Positions 1 to 8,449 of a stretch of DNA of 64,000 nucleotides are shown here, in pieces. The position numbers and the translations under genes were made by a program. Each line of letters starts with the position of its first letter. Position 1 is the stretch's first letter. The notes below the pieces were generated by a model. The model was given only the letters and a program-made list of their open reading frames with translations, was not told the origin of the DNA and ran no database searches. The DNA is from Opitutaceae bacterium (GTDB taxonomy: Bacteria > Verrucomicrobiota > Verrucomicrobiia > Opitutales > Opitutaceae). The stretch lies in assembly GCA_030648295.1 (NCBI GenBank), contig JAUSID010000035.1, forward strand, positions 1-64,000, given 5' to 3'.

Positions 1-90
1 ACTGTCATTCTGAGGCTTGGCGAAGAATCCAGCACGATGCTCGGAGCCGGACGCGCCACTGGATTCTTCGGCGGCCCTCTGAATGACAGT
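1..90. repeat. Imperfect hairpin repeat
   Basis: The first and last 32 bases of this block are near-complementary (arms beginning ACTGTCATTC and ending GAATGACAGT, each containing an AGAATCCAG/CTGGATTCT core). It would fold into one long stem. The left arm starts at the first base of the window, so the element may extend further left. No coding signal is visible. Confidence 0.6.
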
Positions 91-107
91 TTGGGACTTT
101 CCGAAAC

Positions 108-143
108 CCCTGGTCGCCTTCGGCGCCGCCAAAGGCGGGTAAA
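108..143. repeat. Solo copy of a 36-bp GC-rich repeat
   Basis: This 36-base unit starts CCCTGGTCGCC and ends AGGCGGGTAAA. It recurs as three exact-period tandem copies at 42566-42673. The centre is palindromic (GGCGCC flanked by GCC/GGC runs). No gene is seen in 1-303 apart from this and the neighbouring hairpins. Confidence 0.7.
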
Positions 144-181
144 CTTGACCTGTTCACAACGAGTTTGGGTGTTCAAGGAGT

Positions 182-307
182 CTAGGTCGTGTTTTCAAAC
201 GTCGTTGCAGAAACTCGGCGTAGCGGAACGCGTGAGCGTTTCGTCGGTATGGCGAAAGCCTCACGGCTTCCGCTACACCGGCTTCGGGGTTTGAAGACAC
301 GACCTAG
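182..307. repeat. MITE-like hairpin with 19-bp terminal inverted repeats
   Basis: The termini 182-200 (CTAGGTCGTGTTTTCAAAC) and 289-307 are inverted repeats matching at 18 of 19 positions. Inside, GTAGCGGAA / TTCCGCTAC and CGTGAG / CTCACG pair again, so the whole 126 bp can fold as one stem. The right terminus supplies the TAG stop codon of the purine permease. No transposase is encoded. Confidence 0.6.
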
Positions 308-1635
308 AACGGTGGCAGCTTGAAAAACTGGGCGAAGAAGATGGCGGCGATCAGGTAGCCGAACGTGGTCATCCGTTTCGTTTCGCCGAGCGCGAGGGCA
401 AGCAGCGCCGCGCTGATGAGGCCGAATCCGATTCCCTCCGCGATGCTGAAGGTCAGCGGGATTCCGATAATCGTCAGCACGGCTGGCAGCGCCGTTTTGA
501 AATCCGCCATGTCGATCTCCACCACGGATTGCATCATGAACACGCCCACGATCACGAGTGCCGGAGCCGTGGCCGCGGCGGGAATCGCCAGGATCAGCGG
601 CGTGAAGAACAGCGCAATCAGCATCAATGCCGCGGTGGTCAGCCCGGTGAGTCCCGTCCGGCCACCCGCCTCGACCCCGGAGGCGGATTCTATATAGCTG
701 ACCACGGTCGACGTGCCGCACAATGCGCTCAGGATCGTGGCGATGGAATCCGCCAGCAACGCGCGGCCCGCTTTCGGCAGGGTGCCGTCCGGCTGGAGGA
801 ACCCGGCGCGCTTGGTGACCCCGATGAGCGTGCCGATGTTGTCGAACATGTCCACGAGCAGGAGCGTGAGCACCAGTGGCAGCGCGAGCATGATCGCGTT
901 CATCCGGGTCAGGAATTGAAACGTGAGTTTCAGGAACACCGGTTCCGGTGAGGCCGGCATGGATACGAGGCTCGCCGGCAGCTGCGTGACCATCCGGTTG
1001 CCGCCGGCGGGAAGGAAAAGCCCAATGACCGTGAGCGCGAGGATCCCGACCACGATCGCGCCGGGCACGCGCCGGGCGATCAGGATCGCCGTCAGCACGA
1101 TGCCGGCGAGGCACAGCGCCACCGGCGCGGAGGTGAAGTTGCCATGCGCTACGAACGTCGCGGGGTGGGCGACAATGACGCCACCGTTTTTGAGCCCGAT
1201 GAACGCGATGAACAATCCGATGCCGCACGTGACTGCGATTTTCAGCGCGTGGGGAATCGCGCCGATGATTCGCTCGCGAATGCCGGTCAGCGTCAGCAGC
1301 AGGAAAATGATCCCATTGACGAACACCATGCCGAGAGCCTCCTGCCATGGCACGCCGCGGCCGATGCAGATCGTATAGGTGAAAAACGCGTTGATCCCCA
1401 TCCCCGGCGCCAGCGCGAGCGGATAGTTGGTGAGCAGCGCCATGATCGTGGTCGCAATCGCGGCGGTGAGCGCGGTCACCGTCACGAGCGCCGCCTTGTC
1501 CATCCCGGTGGCCGCGAGAATCGCGGGGTTCACGGCGAGGATATAGGCCATGGCCGCGAACGTCGTCAGTCCGGCCTGCAATTCACGGCCAATCGTCGTC
1601 TGGTTTTCCGCGAGTTTGAAAACGCGTGTGAGCAT
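304..1635 (-). CDS. NCS2-family purine permease (AzgA-like)
   Basis: This inner-membrane proton symporter is expected to take up hypoxanthine, guanine or adenine. The 443-residue protein has the AzgA/GhxP subfamily hallmarks: an N-terminal E-x-x-AG-LTTF-x-AMAYI-x-x-VNP stretch, the APGMGINAFFTY substrate-site segment near residue 80, GTSTVVSYIESASGV with the following GGRTGLT, and about 12-14 hydrophobic segments to the end. The start was placed at the ATG followed by LTRVFKLAENQ; the longer reading frame would run into a low-complexity CTCACTCC repeat. There is no Shine-Dalgarno site; a C/T-rich tract precedes the ATG. The stop codon lies inside a hairpin repeat. The family assignment is firm; the exact purine is not resolved. 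Confidence 0.93.
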   Translation of the reverse strand: MLTRVFKLAENQTTIGRELQAGLTTFAAMAYILAVNPAILAATGMDKAALVTVTALTAAIATTIMALLTNYPLALAPGMGINAFFTYTICIGRGVPWQEALGMVFVNGIIFLLLTLTGIRERIIGAIPHALKIAVTCGIGLFIAFIGLKNGGVIVAHPATFVAHGNFTSAPVALCLAGIVLTAILIARRVPGAIVVGILALTVIGLFLPAGGNRMVTQLPASLVSMPASPEPVFLKLTFQFLTRMNAIMLALPLVLTLLLVDMFDNIGTLIGVTKRAGFLQPDGTLPKAGRALLADSIATILSALCGTSTVVSYIESASGVEAGGRTGLTGLTTAALMLIALFFTPLILAIPAAATAPALVIVGVFMMQSVVEIDMADFKTALPAVLTIIGIPLTFSIAEGIGFGLISAALLALALGETKRMTTFGYLIAAIFFAQFFKLPPF

Positions 1636-1709
1636 GGGAAAGGGGGAATAAGGGATTGAGGGAATAAGGAATTGAGGGAAGCAGGAACTCATCGCATCTA
1701 GCGTGGGTC

Positions 1710-1762
1710 GCGCCCTCACTCCCTCACTCCCTCACTCCCTCACTCCCTCACTCCCTCAACAC
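1710..1762. repeat. Tandem CTCACTCC low-complexity repeat
   Basis: Five to six copies of an 8-bp word (CTCACTCC) lie between the divergent permease and amidohydrolase genes. This is the only substantial intergenic content there, so any promoter for either gene must overlap or flank it. Confidence 0.7.
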
Positions 1763-1769
1763 CTCCTCC

Positions 1770-2684
1770 ATGCCGATCATCGACGCGCACGTGCACTTGT
1801 ATCCGGCCAATGTGGACCGCGATCCGGCGGCTTGGGCGGAGGCGCAAGGGGAGCGGCACTGGGCCGTGCTGTGCACGCGAAAACGCCGGAATGGTCAGCC
1901 CGTCCAGACGCTGCCCACGCTGGCGCAGTTGCTGGCGGCGATGGACGCCGCGCGGGTCGATCGCGCCGTGTTGCTGGGATGGTATTGGGAAAATCCCGGC
2001 ACGTGTGCGTGGCAGAACCGGTTCTACGCCGAGTGCGTGCGCGCGCACCCGGATCGGCTGGCGGCATTCGCGACGCTCCACCCGGCGGCCGGCCGTGACG
2101 CGACCCTGGCGGAACTGCGGCGGGCGCGGGAGGATGGCTTGGTGGGCGTGGGCGAACTCTCGCCCCATTCGCAGCGCCATCGGATCGATGAGCCGGTTTT
2201 CCAGGAAATGTTGTCGCTCGCCGGCGAACTGCGGATGCCCGTCACCCTGCACGTGACCGATCCCGAAAGCCGGCCCTTTACGGGTCGCATCGACACGCCG
2301 AGCGATGATTTTTTGCGGCTTGCCCGCGGGTTTCCCGGCACGACGTTCATCCTCGCGCACTGGGGGGGATTGCTGCCGCTGCGCGACGAGCGGTTTCGGT
2401 CGCTGGGGAACGTATTCTACGACACGGCCGCGTCGCCGCTGCTGTATGACGCGGGGGTCTGGAGCCGCGCGATCCCCGTGCTCGGCGAGGACCGCGTCCT
2501 GTTCGGATCGGATTTCCCGCTCAATCTCTACCCGACGTTGGACGAGTTGCCCGGGCTGGTGCGGCTGGTCGGGGAAGCGCGGAAGGCCGGGGTGGGTGAC
2601 GCGGTGCTCGGCGGGACGGCGGAGCAGTTACTGAAGGGACCAAGGGACAAAGAGACGAAGGGACTAAGGGAGAATAACGAATGA
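1770..2684 (+). CDS. Amidohydrolase-2 family (TIM-barrel) hydrolase
   Basis: This is a cytoplasmic metal-dependent hydrolase or decarboxylase of the amidohydrolase-related family (PF04909-like). The metal-binding DAHVHLY motif is at residues 5-11, a mid-protein His is in LHVTDPESR, another is in LAHWGG, and the late metal Asp is in LFGSDFPLN, which is the usual order for the barrel. Length (304) fits the family. The last 15 residues (GPRDKETKGLRENNE) are encoded by an AGGGACCAAGGGAC-type intergenic repeat, so the original C-terminus was probably shorter. It is divergent from the permease. The substrate cannot be told from sequence. Confidence 0.85.
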   Translation: MPIIDAHVHLYPANVDRDPAAWAEAQGERHWAVLCTRKRRNGQPVQTLPTLAQLLAAMDAARVDRAVLLGWYWENPGTCAWQNRFYAECVRAHPDRLAAFATLHPAAGRDATLAELRRAREDGLVGVGELSPHSQRHRIDEPVFQEMLSLAGELRMPVTLHVTDPESRPFTGRIDTPSDDFLRLARGFPGTTFILAHWGGLLPLRDERFRSLGNVFYDTAASPLLYDAGVWSRAIPVLGEDRVLFGSDFPLNLYPTLDELPGLVRLVGEARKAGVGDAVLGGTAEQLLKGPRDKETKGLRENNE

Positions 2685-2979
2685 CCGAGCTGTTTGCCCT
2701 GGGAGCGTGGGCAGCCTGCCCGCAGGTTGATGGTCGGATGATCGGATGAACCGATGGTCGGTGAAACGGTGAATCTGTGAGCCGTTCACGTCGTGTTCTT
2801 GCAGCGGTTCGCCTGGGAGCGCGTCCCGCCCGCAATGTTTGAACTCTTGCGGGCGGGACGCCCGCGCTCCCAAGGGAACAACGCATGCGACCCGACGTGG
2901 TTTGCCGAATCCGCAATCCGCAATCCGAAATCCGAAATTGGCCGGCCCGCGCTCCCAGGAAAGGCGCCGGCGCTGCCGG
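2685..2979. repeat. Intergenic repeat cluster
   Basis: This convergent intergenic region has no gene but several interspersed elements. Words GGTCGGATGATCGGATG and GGTGAAACGGTGAATC lie at about 2730-2780. An inverted repeat at 2812-2877 has arms built on TGGGAGCGCG and CCCGCCCGCAA. A tandem of AATCCGC/AATCCGA lies at about 2910-2940. The same words recur at 8.0, 22.7, 28.0, 32.9 and 42.2 kb. Confidence 0.6.
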
Positions 2980-4227
2980 CTACTGGCAGCGTTGTAGGGC
3001 CCAATCGATGACGGGGCTTGCGGGTTCCTTCACGACCAACTGGAGGCCGGTGGATAGACCGGACGAGAGTTGTATTGGGATCGTGAGGACGGGCAGTCCG
3101 GCGAGGCTGGCAGGCGCAGTGAGCACCAGGATGCGATTGCGGTTCTCCAGCGTGCAATCGGGCTTCGTGAACGCGGGAGCCGGCGAGGCGGGCAGCACGA
3201 CGAAGTCATACGTCTCGAAAAATTTCCGCCATACGGACCGGATTGCCTCACGTCCACGCTGTGCGGCGCCGATCTTGTCGGCCGTGAACGCATGCACCCG
3301 GTTCAAACGCTGCCAGACCGCCGGGCTGTAGCGTTCACGGAAGCGCTCGGCCCACGGCTTGTGCACCTCCCACGCCTCCACGGCCACGATCGTATTGTAG
3401 ATGTCCAGCGCGGCACCGAAACCGGAGCGCAGTTCGGCACTCACGTCGCCATCGATCCGCGCATCGAATTGTTCGGCCGCGGCACGGCATGCGGTGGCAA
3501 CGTCGGGATCAACGCCCGGCATTTCCAGGTAGCAACCGTGCGGCGCGGCGGCTCGGTGCGGAGCCGGGAGCAACGCCGCGTTCGCGGCCCGCATGTCCTC
3601 CGCCTTGGCAGTGAACCAGCCCGCCGTGTCGAGGCTCGGTGCGAGCGCCACCGCGTCGCGGATGAACGGGTCGCCCGGCGTCAGGCGCAATCCATACAAT
3701 CCGCAGAACGCCGCGGGCAGCCGGACCGAGCCGCCAGTGTCGGTGCCGAGCGCCAGCGGCACGATGCCCGCCGCGACCACGGCCACCGAGCCGCTGCTCG
3801 AGCCGCCGGTGGTCCGTCCTGGAAATCCGGGTACGTCGACGTCGCCATAGTGCGGGTTCTCGCCCGTGATGCCGTAGGCGAATTCGTGGAGGTGCGTCTT
3901 GCCCGCGAGGACCGCGCCAGCCGTACGCAACGTCGCGATTAACGCGCTGTCGCGCGCCGGCGGCGGCCGGGCTTCCGGCAGGAACGTGGAGCCCGCGAAC
4001 GTGGGCATTCCGGCGACATCGAAAAGATCCTTGGCGAAGTAGGGCACGCCGCGCAGCGGCGCCGCGGTTGCGCCCGCCGCCGCGAACGCCCGCGTCAGCT
4101 CGGACTCGGGGCGAAGGAGGGCAATCGCGGCGCGTTGTTGCTCCGGTGGGAGCCGCTCCCGCACGCGCGTGTGCACGGTGCGCGCGGCATCGTTGGGACT
4201 GAGTTGCTGCCACGCGTGAAACGTCAT
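2980..4227 (-). CDS. Amidase-signature family hydrolase
   Basis: This is an amidase of the amidase-signature superfamily (C-N bond hydrolysis by a Ser-cisSer-Lys triad), probably cytoplasmic since no signal peptide is seen. The triad is visible: Lys66 in VPYFAKDLFD, the glycine/serine loop GGSSSGS at 141-147 with Ser143 as the cis-Ser, and nucleophile Ser167 in GTDTGGSVRLPAAFCG. At 415 residues it is short but complete (AtzF or allophanate-hydrolase N-domain size). The start at MTFHAW was chosen because upstream codons show no family sequence. It is divergent, by 86 bp, from a substrate-binding lipoprotein gene, which may provide its substrate. Confidence 0.9.
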   Translation of the reverse strand: MTFHAWQQLSPNDAARTVHTRVRERLPPEQQRAAIALLRPESELTRAFAAAGATAAPLRGVPYFAKDLFDVAGMPTFAGSTFLPEARPPPARDSALIATLRTAGAVLAGKTHLHEFAYGITGENPHYGDVDVPGFPGRTTGGSSSGSVAVVAAGIVPLALGTDTGGSVRLPAAFCGLYGLRLTPGDPFIRDAVALAPSLDTAGWFTAKAEDMRAANAALLPAPHRAAAPHGCYLEMPGVDPDVATACRAAAEQFDARIDGDVSAELRSGFGAALDIYNTIVAVEAWEVHKPWAERFRERYSPAVWQRLNRVHAFTADKIGAAQRGREAIRSVWRKFFETYDFVVLPASPAPAFTKPDCTLENRNRILVLTAPASLAGLPVLTIPIQLSSGLSTGLQLVVKEPASPVIDWALQRCQ

Positions 4228-4313
4228 GGGCCGCAGCGTGGGCGATGCCGCCCTATGACGCAACCCGGCGCGATGTTGCTCGCCGCGCGCAACCGCCTTT
4301 GTTTCCGTCTTCC

Positions 4314-5321
4314 ATGCCATCGCTGCCGCGCACCGTGCTGATCGGACTCGTGCTCGTGGGTGCGATACTCGCGGCCGGTTGCACGCGGCAGAAGCGGCCG
4401 GCGAATCCAACCGGGACACCGGCGTTGCGGAAGGTGGTGCTGCAAACCGACTGGTTTCCGCAGGCGGAGCACGGCGGATACTACCAGGCCCTGGTGAAGG
4501 GGTTTTATGAGCAGGCCGGGCTCGATGTCGAAATCCTCCCGGGAGGGCCGGGGGCGGGCATCAAGCTCAAGGTGGCCACGGGTGACGCGGATTTCGGCAT
4601 GTATCGCAGCGACGACGTGCTGATGGCGGCCGCGGCCGGCCTGCCGCTGATCATGGTGTCCGCCACGATGCAGCGCGATCCGCAGGCGCTGATGGTGCAC
4701 GCGTCGAGCCCGGTGAAGACGTTCAAGGACCTCGATGGACGCACCATCATCGCGAGTGTCAGCATGACCTGGATACCGTATATGAAGAAGAAATTCGGGA
4801 TCAATTTCGAGCTGCGGCCGAACACATACGGGCTGGGCGAATTCCTCGCGAATCCCGAGGCGATCCAACAATGCCTGGTCACGAACGAACCGTTTTTCGC
4901 CGAGCAGCATGGCCGTCGCGTGCGCACGCTCCAGCTGGCCGGGACCGGTTATGATTCCTACCAGGTGATCATGTGCCGGCGTGAACTGGTGCGCGAAGCG
5001 CCGGACGTGGTCCGCGCCTTCGTGCACGCGTCGATTCGCGGCTGGCGCGATTACCTGGAGGGTGAACCCGGACGTGCCGACGCGATGATCCTGCAGCGCA
5101 ACGAGAACATGACGGCCGGGATGTTGAAATTTTCGCGCGACGAAATGATCCTGCGGCGACTGGTGCATGGCGATCCGGCAAAAGGGGAAAGGATTGGCCA
5201 CCTGTCACTCGCCCGCATCACCGCCCAGATGCAGCAGTTGCTCGAGCTGAAGGTGCTCTCTGCTCCGGTCGCGATCTCATCGGTGGCCACGACACAGTTC
5301 ATTCCGGCGACGACGCCGTGA
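4314..5321 (+). CDS. NMT1/THI5-like ABC substrate-binding lipoprotein
   Basis: This is a periplasmic solute-binding lipoprotein of the SsuA/THI5 class (nitrate, taurine, sulfonate or thiamine-precursor type ligands). The signal peptide ends in a lipobox LAAGC with Cys23 as the lipidated residue. The fold signature follows: VVLQTDWFPQAEHGGYYQALVKGFYEQAGLDVEI, then GDADFGMYRSDDVLMAAAAGLPLIMV, and KTFKDLDGRTIIA. The start at MPSLPRTVL gives a proper signal peptide; the longer frame would not. No ATPase or permease gene is next to it, so the transporter partners must be elsewhere. The thiamine-precursor (ThiY) type is likeliest by pattern, but this is inference. Confidence 0.85.
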   Translation: MPSLPRTVLIGLVLVGAILAAGCTRQKRPANPTGTPALRKVVLQTDWFPQAEHGGYYQALVKGFYEQAGLDVEILPGGPGAGIKLKVATGDADFGMYRSDDVLMAAAAGLPLIMVSATMQRDPQALMVHASSPVKTFKDLDGRTIIASVSMTWIPYMKKKFGINFELRPNTYGLGEFLANPEAIQQCLVTNEPFFAEQHGRRVRTLQLAGTGYDSYQVIMCRRELVREAPDVVRAFVHASIRGWRDYLEGEPGRADAMILQRNENMTAGMLKFSRDEMILRRLVHGDPAKGERIGHLSLARITAQMQQLLELKVLSAPVAISSVATTQFIPATTP

Positions 5322-5513
5322 GGGTCTCGCTGCGCGAGTCCCTGGGCTGGATTCCGGTGGCCCGTTGGGCCACGAGCGGAAACTCTGCAATGGATCTGCT
5401 GGGAGCGAACCAGGCATATGCCGCTGACCGACGCTACTCCATGCAGGCCCGGTCATGCGTTTGAAAACACGCGCTTGCGGCGGCGCATCGGCGGCGCAAT
5501 CTCCGATCTCTCC

Positions 5514-5975
5514 ATGAACCCTGAAGCCAGACTCGCCGAACTTGGATTGACCCTGCCACCGCCGCCGACCGCCGCCGGCAGCTATGTGCCCACCGTGCGG
5601 ACGGGCAACCTGCTGTATTGCGCCGGCACGATTTGTTTTTTGAACGGTCAGATGACTCACACCGGGCCGGTGGGCAAGGACCAGACGGTGCAGACGGCTT
5701 ACAAGTCCGCCGAGATTTGCGTGCTGAATACGCTGGCGAACGTGAAGGCGGCGCTCGGCTCGCTCGATAAGGTCGCCCGCATCGTCTTCGTCAGCGGGTT
5801 CGTCAACGCGGTCGATGGTTTCAGTGAGAGTCCCGCGGTAATCAACGGTGCGAGCGATCTGTTGGTGAAGATTTTTGGCGAGGCCGGCAAACACGCGCGG
5901 GCCGCCGTGGCGGTCAACGGCCTGCCGCGCGGCTCGACCACGGAAGTCCAGGTGGTCCTCGAGGTGAAGCCGTAG
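5514..5975 (+). CDS. RidA/YjgF-YER057c-UK114 family protein
   Basis: This is a small cytoplasmic trimer-forming protein of the Rid family. RidA members hydrolyse reactive enamines/imines such as 2-aminoacrylate. The 153 residues match the longer subgroup that begins with an ARLAELGLTLPPPP-type leader and continues YVPTVRTGNLLYCAGT. The region HARAAVAVNGLPRG holds the Arg that binds the substrate carboxylate in RidA. The start at MNPEARL follows a C/T-rich tract (TCTCCGATCTCTCC). It lies downstream of the lipoprotein gene with 192 bp between, which holds no clear gene. The exact Rid subclass activity is unknown. Confidence 0.88.
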   Translation: MNPEARLAELGLTLPPPPTAAGSYVPTVRTGNLLYCAGTICFLNGQMTHTGPVGKDQTVQTAYKSAEICVLNTLANVKAALGSLDKVARIVFVSGFVNAVDGFSESPAVINGASDLLVKIFGEAGKHARAAVAVNGLPRGSTTEVQVVLEVKP

Positions 5976-6031
5976 CGCTGGCCCGCATTTTTCGTCCCCG
6001 TCCGGCCATTTCGGGCCCTAGCTTGCTGTTT

Positions 6032-7342
6032 ATGGCTTCGGCCTCGCGCCCATCCAGTTCCTGCGGGCCAATACAAGACCGCCGGGAGGTTTTGTCCCTG
6101 GTCCGGATTGTAATCGTCCTTGCCGTGGCGAATGCGGCGGGGCGAGCCGCTTCGGTCCCGTCGTCGCTGCCGCCGGTCAGTGGGGAACTTTCCGGCGAGT
6201 TCACGCCGCTGAAGATATCCGGTGTGCCGGCACTCAAATGGAAGGTGTCGCTCCGGGCCGGGCCAGCGGCGGCGCCGCGACACGCCGATCTCGAAATCAA
6301 CGGGCCCGGGACGGCCGTTCGCGGTGAGGCGATTGTGGATACGTGGGATGCCGCGTCGTGGCGCGTGAGCGACGCGCGAATCGAGGTCGCGCCCTGGTTC
6401 GCCGCGCTCGCACCGATGTTGGGCACAGCCCTGACCGGAATGACCGCGGAGGGAACGGCGACGATTGGCGGCAGCGGCACGTTGAACGCCGGAAAATTCG
6501 GCGGCCAGATCGAGATGAACTGGCGCGACGGGGCGTTGCGGAATTCGACCGCGGGCTGGGCTATCACCGGCGTCACGGTGCACGGCAAGCTGGCGCAGTT
6601 GCCCGCGCTCGCGAGCGACGGGCCGGTGACGCTGACGTTTCGCGAGGCGAACGGCGCCGGCATCGTGGCGCGCGACGGGCGGATCGAATTTTCGGTGGAT
6701 TTCCACCGCCGCGTGCATGTGCTGCGCGCGACGATGGGATTGATGGAAGGCCGCGTCGCGTTCACGCCGTTTGTCTTCGATCCCGACAAACCGGAAGTGC
6801 AGACCGACGCGGAGTTCGAGCACGTCGAGCTGAGCCGGTTCGCCGCCTATCTGCCTGCGGTGCTCGCGGAGGCAAGAGGACCGGTCAGCGGCCGGATGCA
6901 GGTGAACTGGAGCGTCAAGGACGGATTGCGCTCGGCCAGCGGCACGCTGCGTCCCGAAACGGCGGTGGCGGCATCGATCCGACTTGCGCCCTCGCCTGGA
7001 TTCCTGACCTCACGGCTGCCGGAAAATGTCCGCGAGCGGATCGATTTGCTGCCTTCGTGGTTCGGCCCGATTCGCAAGCTCTTCCGGCCCGTGAATCCTG
7101 CCTACGAAACGCTGCGCGCCATCGAAATGGGCGAGTCGCGGCTGGAACTGAAAACGCTCGAACTTAGTGTCAGCCCCGGCGGCGATATCAACGGCCGGAC
7201 GGCGCGGATCGTGTTGATGGCAAAACCATCGGCGAACGAAAGCGTGGTCGACTCGGTGCGGTTCGAGATCAACGTCAACGGCCCGCTGGCGGATTTGGTA
7301 AAGCTTGGGCTGGAAGGACGCGTGAAGATGCACGCGCGTTGA
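6032..7342 (+). CDS. ydbH: YdbH-like (AsmA-superfamily) intermembrane lipid-transport protein, short form
   Basis: In E. coli YdbH is a periplasm-spanning AsmA-like protein that, with TamB and YhdP, moves phospholipids from inner to outer membrane. Here only 436 residues are present (about half the E. coli length). There is one N-terminal hydrophobic segment (LVRIVIVLAVANAA, about 25-40), then an all-beta body and a C-terminal RFEINVNGPLADLVKLGLEGRV. Identification rests on weak body similarity plus the two genes that follow, which match YnbE and YdbL in order and spacing. The ATG at 6032 was preferred over an upstream TTG. The truncation looks natural: no frameshift is evident. Confidence 0.72.
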   Translation: MASASRPSSSCGPIQDRREVLSLVRIVIVLAVANAAGRAASVPSSLPPVSGELSGEFTPLKISGVPALKWKVSLRAGPAAAPRHADLEINGPGTAVRGEAIVDTWDAASWRVSDARIEVAPWFAALAPMLGTALTGMTAEGTATIGGSGTLNAGKFGGQIEMNWRDGALRNSTAGWAITGVTVHGKLAQLPALASDGPVTLTFREANGAGIVARDGRIEFSVDFHRRVHVLRATMGLMEGRVAFTPFVFDPDKPEVQTDAEFEHVELSRFAAYLPAVLAEARGPVSGRMQVNWSVKDGLRSASGTLRPETAVAASIRLAPSPGFLTSRLPENVRERIDLLPSWFGPIRKLFRPVNPAYETLRAIEMGESRLELKTLELSVSPGGDINGRTARIVLMAKPSANESVVDSVRFEINVNGPLADLVKLGLEGRVKMHAR

Positions 7343-7406
7343 CTCGAACTTAGTTGAATGTTTTGTTGGCCGCGACCGTCATACTGCCAGACAACTCCCT
7401 CCCCTC

Positions 7407-7607
7407 ATGCACGCGCGCCTCTGCTCATTTTTTCTCGCCCTCGCGGCCCTGACCAGCGGCGGCTGCCTGCACGTGAAGATGGATCCCATCCAGGTGAACG
7501 CGGTGGTCGACGTGAACGTGAAGGTCGACCGCGAGGTCCAGAACCTGTTGAGCGACATTTACGGCGATTCATCCACCATCAACGTTCCCACTTCTCCCGC
7601 CCGATGA
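7407..7607 (+). CDS. ynbE: YnbE-like small lipoprotein
   Basis: This 66-residue lipoprotein has lipobox TSGGC (lipid-anchored Cys20), followed by the YnbE-type core VNAVVDVNVKVDREVQNLLSDIYG. In E. coli YnbE is an outer-membrane lipoprotein that stacks onto the C-terminal beta-strand edge of YdbH and completes the lipid bridge. The gene is 64 bp after ydbH and overlaps the next gene by ATGA at 7604-7607, so translation is probably coupled. The leader before the ATG is CTCCCTCCCCTC, with no Shine-Dalgarno site. Confidence 0.8.
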   Translation: MHARLCSFFLALAALTSGGCLHVKMDPIQVNAVVDVNVKVDREVQNLLSDIYGDSSTINVPTSPAR

Positions 7608-7978
7608 ATTCTAAATTCCTTTTTATACTCGCGGCCATTGTCGGCCTTTTCGCGAACGTCACTCTTTTTGCCGCCGACGCGGCGGGTGATGCCAAGACCC
7701 GGATGCGCGGGCGGGTCGGCCAGATCGATCAGCTCAAGCTCGCCGAAGTCGTCGGGGAGAACAACCGCGGCTTTCTCGAGATGCGCAAGTCCGACGGCGC
7801 GGGATCCGCTCTGGTGGAACAGGAGAATCGCGACCGTTCGACCGTGTTCAGTGATACCGCGGCGAAAACCGGCAGCACGGCCGAAGTCGTGGGTCGGAGC
7901 TTCGCCAAGCAGGTGGCGGCCGCCAGCAGGCCCGGAGTGTGGATCCAGCGCGAAGATGGCTCGTGGGTGAAGAAGTAG
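7604..7978 (+). CDS. ydbL: YdbL-like periplasmic protein (DUF1318)
   Basis: This secreted 124-residue protein has a signal peptide (MNSKFLFILAAIVGLFANVTLFAAD) and the DUF1318 pattern: MRGRVGQIDQLKLAEVVGENNRGFLEMR, then DRSTVFSDTAAKTGSTAEVVGRSFAKQVAAASRPGVWIQ. In E. coli YdbL modulates YdbH-YnbE assembly. It starts inside the ynbE stop codon (ATGA). With its two upstream neighbours it forms a complete ydbH-ynbE-ydbL operon, which is the main evidence for all three assignments. Confidence 0.85.
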   Translation: MNSKFLFILAAIVGLFANVTLFAADAAGDAKTRMRGRVGQIDQLKLAEVVGENNRGFLEMRKSDGAGSALVEQENRDRSTVFSDTAAKTGSTAEVVGRSFAKQVAAASRPGVWIQREDGSWVKK

Positions 7979-8078
7979 AGGACCCGGCCGGGGTCTGCCT
8001 GGGAGCGCGGGCGTCTCGCCCGCAACAGCTCCGAGGGTCGCAATGGACGAATGCGTCCCAGCCGTGCTGCCGCCCGGA

Positions 8079-8210
8079 AGTGGCTGCGGCTTCCCCGTTC
8101 GACAAGCTCAGGGCCCCGAGAGGGGCAGCTGCAGATGGGATCGAAAGTTCGCTCGAATGTCCCTGCGGCAGAGCCTGCCCTGAGCTTGTCGAAGGGATGC
8201 CGCAGCCACT
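8079..8210. repeat. Long inverted repeat with TTCGACAAGCTCAGG core
   Basis: Arms 8079-8114 and 8177-8210 are near-perfect inverted repeats (AGTGGCTGCGGC at the outer ends, TTCGACAAGCTCAGGGC inside) around a 62-bp loop. The inner core recurs at about 22724-22753. The convergent region 7979-8449 otherwise carries only repeat sequence and no gene. Confidence 0.65.
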
Positions 8211-8308
8211 CCGGACAAGTCGTTTTATCGTCCGGATGATTCAAGAAAGTGAGCCCGAAGAGTGGCACGGGGCGCGACGCCCGCGCTTCCCAGGGGCTTC
8301 CGGCCTCA

Positions 8309-8384
8309 TCGTTCTCGTCCTCTTCATCGTTCTCGTTCTCCCGGTGTGAGGGAGAACGATTACGAGAAAGAGGAAAGAGAACGA
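8309..8384. repeat. GAGAACGA-type purine/pyrimidine hairpin
   Basis: A pyrimidine-rich arm (8309-8343, TCGTTCTCG words) is followed after 6 bases by its purine-rich complement (8350-8384, GAGAACGATTACGAGAAAG). Related purine strings occur at about 25856-25895 and 42541-42557. It may act as a transcription stop between the convergent ydbL and nucleoside transporter genes, but no U-tract follows. Confidence 0.5.
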
Positions 8385-8449
8385 GTCGGAGGCGCCCCTT
8401 CGTCGCGAAATTCGCGCCGCGCCGTGAAAAATGCCACGGGTTGCTGCTG

